Origin: RFXV01 sp038150465
GTDB taxonomy: Bacteria > Bacteroidota > Bacteroidia > Flavobacteriales > Schleiferiaceae
Direction of reading: 5' to 3'
NCBI GenBank assembly: GCA_038150465.1
Contig: JAYOTP010000006.1
Location: forward strand, 1 to 64,000
DNA length: 64,000 nucleotides
Within the stretch, counting starts at the first letter, position 1, and every line of letters starts with the position of its first letter. The position numbers and the translations under genes were made by a program. Of the stretch, positions 7,551 to 16,268 are shown one piece after another. The notes below the pieces were generated by a model. It saw only the letters and a list, made by a program, of their open reading frames with translations. It was not told where the DNA came from and did no database searches.

Positions 7551-9863
7551 ATGAGACGCTCTTACTTCCATCTGGGCACGGCGATCCTCGTGCTGTCCAT
7601 TTTTGCACTCGCTTCTTCCTGCACGCTGACGCGCTGGGTACCGGAGAATGAATTCCTTCTGATGGACAATCAGGTGCGCGTTCAACTGCGCACGGATGAT
7701 CTGGACGGCCTGAATGCCATCCTCAAGCAAAAGCCCAACCGCAGGGTGCTTGGCTTTGGTCCAAGGCTCTATCTCCACATCTACAATCTGGGTCGGCCGG
7801 ATGCAGAAAGAGGACTCAGCAGCCTTTGGACGAACATCGGCGAATCTCCGGTCATACTCGATTCCGCTCTTGTGGAGAAGACCGCCCGTCAGATGGGCAT
7901 CTATATGTTCAACAAGGGCTATTTCGAGAACATGACCGCCTATGAGATCATTCCTCAAAAAGGCAAGCAACGAGCGGTGGTTCGCTACGATCTCTACCCC
8001 GGCCCGCGGTATCGGATCGACAGTCTTTCGAGGGATGTCCGCACCGCAATGGTGGAAGATGAGGTCCTGCGCATAGAGAATGAAGGGCTTATTCATACGG
8101 GTGCCGCGTACGATGCCGAACTTTTGGATAAGGAGCGGGAGCGCATTGTGGCGCACCTGCGCAATGTGGGCTATTTCGCCTTCCCAAAAGAGCGCATCCG
8201 TTTTGAGGCGGACACCAATAAGTCCGAGAAGAAGGTCCATCTGCACATGCGCATCGATGACCGGGTCTTTGAGATCAGAGACAGTGTGTTCACCTTGCCT
8301 CATCACCCTTGGACCATCAGTCGTGTGCTCTTCGATGATCAGTACAGCCTGGAGAAAGAGGGGGAAGCTTTTGTAGACTCCACCGTCTTTGACCACTACG
8401 AATTCCTCTACAGAACCTCAGAGCCGGCCATGAAAGAGCGCGTTCCCATCGATGCGACGCATTTTCGCCCTGGAGACATCTATCGCGCAGACAGGGTTCG
8501 GGAGTCCTACCGACATCTGGTCGGACTCAAGGTCTTTCAGTCCATCGATATTTCGTTCAAACCCGACCCACGCGACAGCAGCATGACCGATCTGGTGGCG
8601 CAACTCCGATTGAGTCCTATGCCGCTCAACACTTTCACAACAGAACTCAAAGGAACCAATACGGCCGGAAATTTTGGGATCGGTGGAGGCGTCGGACTGA
8701 TCAAGAGGAACCTCACGGGCAGGGGCGAGTTGCTCAATATCTCCCTGCGTGGGGCCATTGAAGCCCAATACAATTCCCGCTACAGCGATGACTTCTTCAA
8801 TACGCGTGAGCTCGGTGCAGAGATCGGTCTGGAGCTGCCTAAATTTCTTGTTCCCTTCAATTCCTACGGACTCGTACCCAAACGCATGCGACCCTCGTCC
8901 TCAGTGGCCTTCGAAACACTTTGGCAGGAACGCGCAGAGTACACACGGATCTTGTTCAATACCCGCCTGGCCTATTCCTGGTACGAGAGTGCGGCCAAAC
9001 ACCACATGATCACGCTGGCAGATTGGCGCTACACCAATGTGCAGAAGATCGACCCCAATTTCTACAACGATCTGCAGTTCAAGAATGGCTTCGAAAGTGT
9101 GGTTTCCATCGGCTCCAAATACACCTTCAGCTTCAATGAACAGGTCACCCGGCCAAAAGGCAATTTTCGCTCGTTCATTGGAAATTTCGAAGCGGTAGGC
9201 AGCGGGGTGTCCCAGTTGCTCGATCAGCCTAATGCAGCCGGGACAGATGCATCTACGGTATTCGGTGTGCGGGCCACCCAATATCTGAGATTTGATGCGG
9301 ATTTTGCCTATTTCTGGAAACTGCCCGAAGGACAGAGCATAGTGAGCCGGATGTATTTCGGCCTTCTGTATGCAATGGGGAATGGCCGGTACATCCTGCC
9401 TTTTGACAAATCCTTCTTTGGAGGAGGAACCAACGACAACAGGGCGTGGCCTGCCTATAGACTGGGTCCGGGCGGCTATCGGAACAGTGCGGGGAATGTG
9501 AACATCGCGCCTCTGAAGATCATGGGAAACATCGAATACCGCTTTCCCATTTTGCGCGCGCTGAAGAGTGCCCTTTTCCTCGATTTTGGCAATGTCTGGA
9601 TCATTCAACCCGATCTGCCGGTATATGCTGCCTTCAAGGACCTGAAAGAAACCCAGTTCGCTTTCTCGAGCTTCATGGACCAAATGGCCATTGGACTGGG
9701 GTCGGGACTGCGCTATGATGTCGGTTTCTTTGTCGTTCGACTCGACGTTGGCTGGCCCCTGCGCTACCCATACGATCCCGAAGGTGAAAGAGGTCAGTGG
9801 GCGCCAAGGCCACTGAGCTGGAATGAATGTACCTACAACATCGGTATCGGCTATCCATTCTAA
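7551..9863 (+). CDS. tamL: TamL, lipid-anchored Omp85/TamA-family outer-membrane assembly protein
   Basis: A 770-residue protein. The start at 7551 is chosen because it opens a lipoprotein signal: basic MRRS, hydrophobic core, then the lipobox ASSC with Cys24; the in-frame upstream start would bury it. After the anchor come POTRA-like repeats (about 25-360) and a C-terminal beta-barrel of the bacterial surface antigen family, ending in an aromatic residue (GIGYPF). The barrel includes the typical FGGGTNDNRAWPAYRLGPGGY loop near residue 623-643. Family role: the outer-membrane part of the translocation and assembly module. The usual partner TamB is not next to it here. Confidence 0.85.
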   Translation: MRRSYFHLGTAILVLSIFALASSCTLTRWVPENEFLLMDNQVRVQLRTDDLDGLNAILKQKPNRRVLGFGPRLYLHIYNLGRPDAERGLSSLWTNIGESPVILDSALVEKTARQMGIYMFNKGYFENMTAYEIIPQKGKQRAVVRYDLYPGPRYRIDSLSRDVRTAMVEDEVLRIENEGLIHTGAAYDAELLDKERERIVAHLRNVGYFAFPKERIRFEADTNKSEKKVHLHMRIDDRVFEIRDSVFTLPHHPWTISRVLFDDQYSLEKEGEAFVDSTVFDHYEFLYRTSEPAMKERVPIDATHFRPGDIYRADRVRESYRHLVGLKVFQSIDISFKPDPRDSSMTDLVAQLRLSPMPLNTFTTELKGTNTAGNFGIGGGVGLIKRNLTGRGELLNISLRGAIEAQYNSRYSDDFFNTRELGAEIGLELPKFLVPFNSYGLVPKRMRPSSSVAFETLWQERAEYTRILFNTRLAYSWYESAAKHHMITLADWRYTNVQKIDPNFYNDLQFKNGFESVVSIGSKYTFSFNEQVTRPKGNFRSFIGNFEAVGSGVSQLLDQPNAAGTDASTVFGVRATQYLRFDADFAYFWKLPEGQSIVSRMYFGLLYAMGNGRYILPFDKSFFGGGTNDNRAWPAYRLGPGGYRNSAGNVNIAPLKIMGNIEYRFPILRALKSALFLDFGNVWIIQPDLPVYAAFKDLKETQFAFSSFMDQMAIGLGSGLRYDVGFFVVRLDVGWPLRYPYDPEGERGQWAPRPLSWNECTYNIGIGYPF

Positions 9864-9877
9864 AAATGCGACCACCC

Positions 9878-11239
9878 ATGAAACACATGCTGTACTTCCT
9901 GTTCTCAATGGTTCTTGTTCCCTGTTGGGGTCAGGGGTCGAAAGAATCAGACTTCATTCGAACGCTGTACGATCAGGCGCTGGAGGGCGGCAGAGCCTAT
10001 GAGGATCTCCGGTTCTTGTGCAAGGAGATCGGGCACAGGATAACCGGTTCAGCTCAGGCCGAAATGGCTGTGGAGTGGGGAAGGCAATTGATGCAGGACT
10101 ATCAATTCGATTCTGTCTATTTGCAAGAATTCACAGCGCCACATTGGGAGCGTGGAACGGCTGAGGCAGGCTGGATCACCACGTCTGACGGGATCATGAT
10201 CAAGGTAAAACTGGCCGCACTCGGCGGATCTGTCGGCACGAACGGCTTGCTGGAGGCGGAGGTGGTGGCTTTTGACAATCCTGAGGCAATGAACAAGGCG
10301 TCAGAAGAAGAAATAGAAGGGAAGATCGTATTCTTCAGTCAGGCTTTCGATCCCAAGGAACTTTACACCTTCAATGCCTACAGCGGCTGTGTCAGCATTC
10401 GTTGGGACGGCGCAGCCGAGGCCACAAAAAAGGGAGCCGTTGCTGTACTCATTCGATCCCTTGCCCAGGAAGAAGATGAACATCCGCACACAGGAGTGAT
10501 GAATACAGAAGGGGCACGCATTCCAGCTGCCGCCTTGAGCAGTAAGGATGCCAACACGCTCCTGTACATGGTGGATCAACCCACTCCGGTCGTCTTCAAG
10601 TTTGAAATGGATTGCGGCTTTCGTGAGGAGGTGACCACCTATAATGTGATCGGGGAGCTTCGGGGCGAAAAGGATGAGATCATCACTTGGGGCGGTCATT
10701 TGGACAGCTGGGACCTCGGGGAAGGAGCACACGACGATGGGGCAGGTGTGATTCACAGTTTGGAGGCCATGCGCCTGCTCAAATCACTCAATTACCAACC
10801 GCGGCACACGCTGCGCTGTGTTCTCTTCATGAATGAGGAGAATGGAAACTTTGGTGGAAAGGCCTATGCGGCCGAGGCGGTGCGTAAGAAAGAGAAACAC
10901 ATAGCGGCTGTGGAAAGCGATCGCGGCGGTTTCATGCCGGTAGGATTCGATGTGCGGGGATCGGACCGTCAGCTAAAATGGGTGCGGGGCATTGCAGAAC
11001 CCCTGAGTGAGTTTCGGCTCTGGCGATTTGAGAAGGGATACGGCGGGGTGGACATTGGCCCCTTGTATGAAGCCTATCCGGAGATGCTCCAGCTCGGACT
11101 CAATTTGGTCAGCCAGCGCTATTTCGACTATCATCACGCCGAGACCGATGTTTTTGAAACGGTCAACAAGAGGGAGTTGGAATTCGGATGTGCCGCCATG
11201 GCTTCAATGGTCTACCTGCTCGATCAAAATTTGAAGTAG
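9878..11239 (+). CDS. secreted M28-family metallopeptidase with PA domain
   Basis: About 453 residues from the ATG at 9878, which starts a clean signal peptide (MKHMLYFLFSMVLVPCWG); ATG 9866 is an alternative. An inserted protease-associated domain (about residues 115-250) precedes the two-zinc catalytic domain. Zinc ligands and the catalytic acid are visible in order: HLDSWD, HDDGAG, NEENG, ESDRGG and YHHAETD. It is probably a periplasmic or surface aminopeptidase or dipeptidase of the PGCP type that processes peptides for uptake. It begins 15 bases after tamL ends, suggesting co-transcription. Confidence 0.87.
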   Translation: MKHMLYFLFSMVLVPCWGQGSKESDFIRTLYDQALEGGRAYEDLRFLCKEIGHRITGSAQAEMAVEWGRQLMQDYQFDSVYLQEFTAPHWERGTAEAGWITTSDGIMIKVKLAALGGSVGTNGLLEAEVVAFDNPEAMNKASEEEIEGKIVFFSQAFDPKELYTFNAYSGCVSIRWDGAAEATKKGAVAVLIRSLAQEEDEHPHTGVMNTEGARIPAAALSSKDANTLLYMVDQPTPVVFKFEMDCGFREEVTTYNVIGELRGEKDEIITWGGHLDSWDLGEGAHDDGAGVIHSLEAMRLLKSLNYQPRHTLRCVLFMNEENGNFGGKAYAAEAVRKKEKHIAAVESDRGGFMPVGFDVRGSDRQLKWVRGIAEPLSEFRLWRFEKGYGGVDIGPLYEAYPEMLQLGLNLVSQRYFDYHHAETDVFETVNKRELEFGCAAMASMVYLLDQNLK

Positions 11240-11364
11240 GCCGAGTGGGATGTTCTATAACAAAATGAATGCATTTCTGTTAAATGGATAAATTGCAGGA
11301 ATAATTTTACAACCTTGAGGCCAAAAGCGCGTAAGGCCTTACCTATTCCCAGAAAAGTTCGTCT

Positions 11365-11778
11365 ATGAATCAGGCAGCTGGTATTTATTGCGTGGATGAT
11401 GAGGTCTGGATCACCAAGGCCCTGCTCTTTCTATTGAATTCAAAACTGCCGAACTCTGAATACCATGTAGAGGCATACAACGATCCTGTGGAGGCAGCAG
11501 AAGTCATCGAGGAAAATGCCGCTCATGGAATCCAGCCTTCGGTTTTTATCGTGGACTTCCAAATGCCCGGCATGCGTGGCGATGAATTCGTGCGAAAGAT
11601 GAAGCGCAACTACCCCCAGTCCAAGATCATCATGCTCTCCGGAAACTCCAATGTCTTGCTTGTCTCAGAGTTGGAAGAAGAAGGCCTGATGGACTACTAT
11701 ATCAGCAAACCCTGGTCCAGAGATGAATTTTTGGCCACACTGAATAACTGTTTACCCTTGAACCTTAAATTTGACTGA
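11365..11778 (+). CDS. single-domain response regulator
   Basis: A 137-residue CheY-like receiver with no output domain. The acidic pair Asp11/Asp12, phospho-acceptor Asp64 (FIVDFQMPG), Ser92 (MLSGN) and Lys115 (YISKPW) are all present, so it should be phosphorylatable. The SKPW end with a short tail resembles receivers of the RpfG/cyclic-di-GMP type that have lost their output. Two genes later comes a porin-like barrel, then a PBP-like protein and a histidine kinase, suggesting one signalling unit (inference). The 125-bp leader (11240-11364) has AT-rich patches but no exact promoter match. Confidence 0.88.
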   Translation: MNQAAGIYCVDDEVWITKALLFLLNSKLPNSEYHVEAYNDPVEAAEVIEENAAHGIQPSVFIVDFQMPGMRGDEFVRKMKRNYPQSKIIMLSGNSNVLLVSELEEEGLMDYYISKPWSRDEFLATLNNCLPLNLKFD

Positions 11779-11780
11779 TC

Positions 11781-12866
11781 ATGAAAGCTGCTCAACTTTC
11801 ACTCGTCTGTCTGGCGCTATCCGCAGCCGGGACCCTTTCTGCCCAGCGTTCGATACAAATCAATGCATACGGCCATTTTGACTACGAATGGTCCCGACTG
11901 GAATTCAATGCTCCCGAAGAGAATTCAGTGGGAACCATTGTCATCGGCGAACACGATCTGTTCGTTACAGGAAACATCAACGATCGGTTGTCCTTTCTAG
12001 GTGAGGTCACCGTCACCGGCTCCGGTACATCTTCAACAGGATTCCAGGCAAGTATTGAGCGTGCCCGTTTGAAGTACAACTACAAAGGCAACCATAGCAT
12101 CCTCTTCGGAAAGATGCACACAGCCATCAATTACTGGAACGATGTGTACCACCACGGACGTCTGTTCTTTCCGACCATCGATCGGCCTATGAATTTCAAG
12201 TTTTTTCTGCCTGTGCATTCAATGGGTCTAAGAGCTCAAGGCCAGAATTTGGGTAAGCTGAATTTTGGCTACGACCTGCAGGTAGCCAATTCCGGTGCCT
12301 CAAGCGATGTGCGGCATACAGAAGGCTTTAATTTCTCCTACAATGCTTCCGTACACATTCGGCCTGTAGATGGCATGCGCATCATGTTGGGTTTCAATCA
12401 CGACGTTCTTCCCAATAACTCCATAGGTGGACATTTTCATGCCGGGGATTCACATGCCACTCACAACCACGACTTTACGGGTGAGGTTCGAATGAGTCAG
12501 CTTCACAGCTCCATTGCCTATTTCGGGAATAAATGGGAATTCCTCAACGAGTTCGCCTACATCCAGACGAATACAGACACACTGGGCAAGGCCAACAACT
12601 TTACGAACTACACTTATCTCGGCTATCGCCTTAACGATAGATTCGTGCCTTACGCTATGTTCGATTTCATCCGTATGTCCGCAAATGAAATGTATGCGAA
12701 GCGATGCCAAGGGTTGAAATATGCGCTTGGAATGCGATGGGAGATCGATGCACAGGTCAATCTGAAATTCCAGCTCGAGCGGTATGGCCGATTTGATGGC
12801 ATTGATGATGTGGCGCCGGGTATTCGGAAGTATGAGGTGAAATTCCAGTTGGCTTATGTGCTCTAA
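11781..12866 (+). CDS. outer-membrane beta-barrel (porin-like) protein
   Basis: A 361-residue protein with a signal peptide ending at SAQ (about residue 21) and alternating amphipathic strands throughout, ending in AYVL. It begins two bases after the response regulator. The N-terminal pattern (INAYGHFDYEWS, then GEHDLFVTGNINDRLSFLGEV) resembles phosphate/oligosaccharide-selective porin-like barrels. A loop near residues 218-231 is unusually rich in histidine (five His and two Asp in 14 residues), a possible metal site. The substrate is unknown. Genes of this type are found next to small PBP-like proteins and histidine kinases, as here. Confidence 0.75.
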   Translation: MKAAQLSLVCLALSAAGTLSAQRSIQINAYGHFDYEWSRLEFNAPEENSVGTIVIGEHDLFVTGNINDRLSFLGEVTVTGSGTSSTGFQASIERARLKYNYKGNHSILFGKMHTAINYWNDVYHHGRLFFPTIDRPMNFKFFLPVHSMGLRAQGQNLGKLNFGYDLQVANSGASSDVRHTEGFNFSYNASVHIRPVDGMRIMLGFNHDVLPNNSIGGHFHAGDSHATHNHDFTGEVRMSQLHSSIAYFGNKWEFLNEFAYIQTNTDTLGKANNFTNYTYLGYRLNDRFVPYAMFDFIRMSANEMYAKRCQGLKYALGMRWEIDAQVNLKFQLERYGRFDGIDDVAPGIRKYEVKFQLAYVL

Positions 12867-13293
12867 ACTCAGATGGTTTCTGCTGCCGCTGCTTGCGGTC
12901 CTGCTCGGAGCTTCAGAGCCTCCGGCCAGGGATTGGTCCGACTTGACGGTCATCGGCAGCGAGCTCGGTACGGAAACCTTTACCTACACGCAAATGGCTG
13001 CTTACCTGCGCGGCAATAATTTGCGCTGGCCCAACCAGAAACAGGTGGTATTGGTCTTGCCCTCTTCCGATCATCCCGGTGCAGAAAAAGTGGCCAGCAC
13101 CGTATATGGAAAAACGGTCAGTCAGGTCAAGCGCTATTGGCTTGCACAGGTTTTTCAGGGACGGGCAGCTCCACCGGTGTACAAAGATTCAAATGAAGAT
13201 ATTTTAAAGTATGTGCAGGCCCATCCGGGTGCTGTAGGGGTTTTGGTCTCATTCAATGGACGAACAGACTTGTCTCTGGAACTCGTAGACTGA
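12856..13293 (+). CDS. small periplasmic PBP-like (PstS-related) protein
   Basis: A 145-residue secreted protein; the signal peptide MCSKLRWFLLPLLAVLLGAS is followed by a short alpha/beta domain. The VVLVLPSSDHPGAEKVASTVYGKTVSQVKRYWLAQVFQGR block and the later VGVLVSF strand resemble the half-size proteins annotated as phosphate ABC transporter substrate-binding-like. It is far shorter than true PstS (about 300). There are no transporter genes nearby, so a sensory or ligand-presenting role with the kinase that follows seven bases later is more likely (inference). The start overlaps the barrel gene by 11 bp in another frame. Confidence 0.62.
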   Translation: MCSKLRWFLLPLLAVLLGASEPPARDWSDLTVIGSELGTETFTYTQMAAYLRGNNLRWPNQKQVVLVLPSSDHPGAEKVASTVYGKTVSQVKRYWLAQVFQGRAAPPVYKDSNEDILKYVQAHPGAVGVLVSFNGRTDLSLELVD

Positions 13294-13299
13294 TCTCAG

Positions 13300-14495
13300 A
13301 TGGAGCGTATCAAGCTGCATCAAACGATATCCTTTCGCTTTTGGCTGGTCCTGATCGTGCTGTCGGTCACAGTGGCGATACCTGTGGTCCTGAATCTGTA
13401 CAGCTACCAGAAAGAGCTTCTTCAGGCCAATACCAAAGAAAATTTTGATGCCAATTCCAAGATCGCAGCTTCATTGGTGCGGAATGCGTTGGAGCAGGAC
13501 GATTTTCTGTTGCTCCAAAACTATTTGACCGAGATACAGGAAAGCGGGGAATTTGCATACATCGCCATCGTAGAGAACGATTCCGTATTTGTATGTCAGC
13601 CGCCCGAGCTGCGAAATGAGGTGTTGGCCAATCCCGATGACTTCAACCGAAGCCATGCCAAGGTGCATACATCTTTCTTGAGTGGGGAATTGATCCTTGC
13701 TTCTTCCAAGGAAGTGGACGCCACTGTGATCAAGGAATTGAGTCGTCCTGTGCTGTACCTGAGTGCAGTGGCCTTCCTGACCACTCTGGTCTTGCTTGTC
13801 CTGGCCAGTTTGTTTCTCTCCCGACCGGTCTTGCGCGCGGTGCAGGTGGCCAAGGCCCTGAGTGAACAGGACTACCAAGTGCCCATAAAGGAGACAAAGA
13901 GAACCGATGAGATCGGTCAGTTGGAGAATTCATTGCTGATCCTGAGGGACAATCTAGTTTCTCTTAAGGAGGAAAATGAGCAGTTCACAGATCGGCTGGA
14001 AGAAAAAATCCGCGCAGCCACCAAGCGACTTGAACGGAAAAATTTCAGCAATCTGGTGCTGCTGGATATTTCCAACATCTTTTTGAGCAGTGATGCACAA
14101 TTCACATCTGACGACAAGGTTTTGGCTGCTTTCCGGCTCATCAATCAGGCATTTGGATTTTCTTTCGCAGCAGCCCTTTTGAAAGTGAAAGGGGGTGTAG
14201 CTGTGGAATATTGCGAAGGTGTATTGGCCAGGGATGTAGAGCAACTGCCTTTCTGGGAAAAGATGGCCGAAAAGCCCACTGACGGACATCTGTATCACTT
14301 TCTTATTGAAGCTTCAAAGGATAAGCCTGAAGGAGGTGAGGGGAAAGTGCAGGGATGGGATCTGGCAGCCTACCCTTACCTCGATGCAAGTGATCGGGTG
14401 AATTACCTGCTTTTTGAGGGTGGAGACGCATCAAAGCAGGAATTGGAGGCCTTCTTGAGCATGTATCTGAACCTCTACAGAAATTTCCAGCGATT
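13300..14495 (+). CDS. membrane sensor histidine kinase, N-terminal part (cut by gap)
   Basis: The first 398 codons before an assembly gap. Membrane segment 1 is at about 12-32, a periplasmic sensor of about 115 residues follows, then membrane segment 2 at about 150-172. A HAMP-like linker (SRPVLRAVQVAKALSEQDY.VP) leads into a coiled coil (about 215-250) and a GAF-like cytoplasmic domain (about 255-395). The phospho-acceptor helix is not seen and must lie in the gap or be divergent. The remainder is at 14596-15215. The PBP-like protein encoded upstream could present ligand to the periplasmic domain (inference). Confidence 0.8.
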
Positions 14496-14595
14496 NNNNN
14501 NNNNNNNNNNNNNNNNNNNNNNNNNNNNNNNNNNNNNNNNNNNNNNNNNNNNNNNNNNNNNNNNNNNNNNNNNNNNNNNNNNNNNNNNNNNNNNN
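14496..14595. other. assembly gap, exactly 100 N
   Basis: A run of 100 N inside the histidine kinase gene. The coding frames on the two sides disagree if the length is taken literally, so the true length is not 100. It should contain the dimerisation/phospho-acceptor region. Confidence 0.98.
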
Positions 14596-14597
14596 AG

Positions 14598-15215
14598 GTC
14601 TTTATCATGGCCGTCAATGAGTTGATGGGCATCAAGATCTTCTTACAGGGCATCGAAGACTCTGTAGACAAGGGAACGGAGGTGATCCGAAACCTCAGCC
14701 GATTTGTCAGCGAAGACCTGGAGCAGGAGCGGAATGAAATTTCACTGCGCAATGGATTCGAGGTGATCGAAGGACTCTTCCGTCACCGGATACGTGCCAT
14801 AGATTCGTACGAGATCAAGGTGGATCCAGACATCAAAGTATTCGGTGTGGAGGTCAAGCTTTTTCAGCTTTGGTCCAATCTTATCAAAAACGGCCTGGAT
14901 GCGTTGAATGAAGAAGGATTTCAACGGCCGGAAGGAAAGAAGATGGTCATTGAGGCGGTTCCGGTCGAAAAGGGGATGGTCGATGTCCACATTCGAAACA
15001 ATGGACCGGAGATCCCTGAGAATATCAAGGGCCGGATCTTCAAGAAATTCTACACCACAAAACAAAAGCGCCATGGAACCGGACTCGGTCTGAGCATCGT
15101 GTCCAATCTGGTGGCCGAGCACAAAGGCGAGATCTCACTGACTTCGGATGCAGAAGAGACCGTCTTCACCGTTCGCCTCCCATTGGCGGGTGCCAAAGAA
15201 GGCGCAGAGGTTTGA
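14598..15215 (+). CDS. sensor histidine kinase, C-terminal ATPase part
   Basis: The continuation of the gene that begins at 13300, in a different frame relative to the nominal gap. It holds the end of the dimerisation helices (NELMGIKIFLQGIEDSVDKGTEVIRNLSRF, shown as two helices) and the HATPase domain. The N box is NLIKNGLDALNEEG, G1-like HIRNNGPEIP, F box RIFKKFYTTK and G2 box GTGLGLSIV. The ATP lid is intact, so the kinase is likely active. It ends 39 bp from the convergent meaB. Confidence 0.8.
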   Translation, partial: VFIMAVNELMGIKIFLQGIEDSVDKGTEVIRNLSRFVSEDLEQERNEISLRNGFEVIEGLFRHRIRAIDSYEIKVDPDIKVFGVEVKLFQLWSNLIKNGLDALNEEGFQRPEGKKMVIEAVPVEKGMVDVHIRNNGPEIPENIKGRIFKKFYTTKQKRHGTGLGLSIVSNLVAEHKGEISLTSDAEETVFTVRLPLAGAKEGAEV

Positions 15216-15254
15216 TGGTGCATCTATATCTCTTTCGATAATGACCCGGGCGAA

Positions 15255-16268
15255 TCAATCGTTCGTTCCGCGCAGCCTTTGATATCTGCGGAACAATTCA
15301 GCTGAACGACCAAATGGCAATTTGGACGACTGGCTGCTGAGCAGTGCAGATGCCTCTGTGTCGTTCTCCAGCCAATGGTCGAGTTCGTCCTGCACCCATT
15401 CATTCAGTTGTGCACGCACCCAGTACCGGTCTTGTGTGTCGCGATTCTCCTTCAACCAACCACTGGCCACCACAGAGTTGAAGTGGTCCATCAGATGGGT
15501 CCAGATACGTGGCATATCCCTTTGGTCCAGTGAAGTACAGGTGTCGGAGACCACAGGACGTCCGTGCGCTGGAAGAGGAAGCATGGCGGCGGACTGCCGC
15601 AACTCCGCAAGGGTCTTTTTGGCCGGGACGATATTGCTGCCATCTGCTTTATTGACCAGCACGAGGTCAGCAACTTCCATGATGCCGCGTTTGATCCCCT
15701 GCAATTGATCTCCCGCCCCGGTGATCATGAGCAGGATCATCACATCACTCAGTTTTTTCACCAGGTCTTCACTTTGGCCAACACCAACGGTTTCAATGAA
15801 ACAATACTGAAATCCGGCAGCTTCACAGATCCGGATGATCTCCTGACTTCTTCGGGCAACGCCGCCGAAAGTGCCGCCAGACGGGCTCGGCCGAATGAAA
15901 GCCCTTGGGTCGCGTGCCAGATCGTTCATGCGGGTCTTGTCACCCAGTATGCTCCCGCCACTGATCGGGCTGCTTGGGTCGATCGCCAAAACAGCTACTT
16001 TTTCTTCTCGTTCGCGCGTAATATGCAGGCCGAGCTGTTCGAGAAAGCTGCTTTTTCCCGCACCGGGTACACCGGTAATGCCTATACGCCAGCTCTTGCC
16101 AGCGGCCGGTCCAAGTTCTTCCAGCAGTTCTTCCGCCTGCTTCCTGTGCAGTGGCAATTCGCTTTCCACCAAACTGATGGCCTGGCCCATTCGGGCGCGG
16201 TCGGCATTTTGTATGCCTTCCACGAGTTCAGCAGTCGAAGGGAAATCAGCCACGGCCGATCCTTTCAT
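15255..16268 (-). CDS. meaB: methylmalonyl-CoA mutase-associated GTPase MeaB
   Basis: A 337-residue G3E-family GTPase (ArgK/MeaB). The P-loop GVPGAGKSS at 66-74, the IDPSSPISGGSILGDKTRM switch region, the ETVGVGQSE motif near 159-167 and NKAD at 206-209 are all present. In the family it gates loading of adenosylcobalamin and protects the mutase from inactivation. The start overlaps the mutB stop by 23 bp, so translation is probably coupled in the order mutA-mutB-meaB. Confidence 0.94.
   Translation of the reverse strand: MKGSAVADFPSTAELVEGIQNADRARMGQAISLVESELPLHRKQAEELLEELGPAAGKSWRIGITGVPGAGKSSFLEQLGLHITREREEKVAVLAIDPSSPISGGSILGDKTRMNDLARDPRAFIRPSPSGGTFGGVARRSQEIIRICEAAGFQYCFIETVGVGQSEDLVKKLSDVMILLMITGAGDQLQGIKRGIMEVADLVLVNKADGSNIVPAKKTLAELRQSAAMLPLPAHGRPVVSDTCTSLDQRDMPRIWTHLMDHFNSVVASGWLKENRDTQDRYWVRAQLNEWVQDELDHWLENDTEASALLSSQSSKLPFGRSAELFRRYQRLRGTND

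Noticed and set aside
14496..14625. Coding sequence across the kinase gap in a single frame
   Set aside because: The 100 N are a default size and the true downstream frame (kinase ATPase) is different from the one that reads through the N run.
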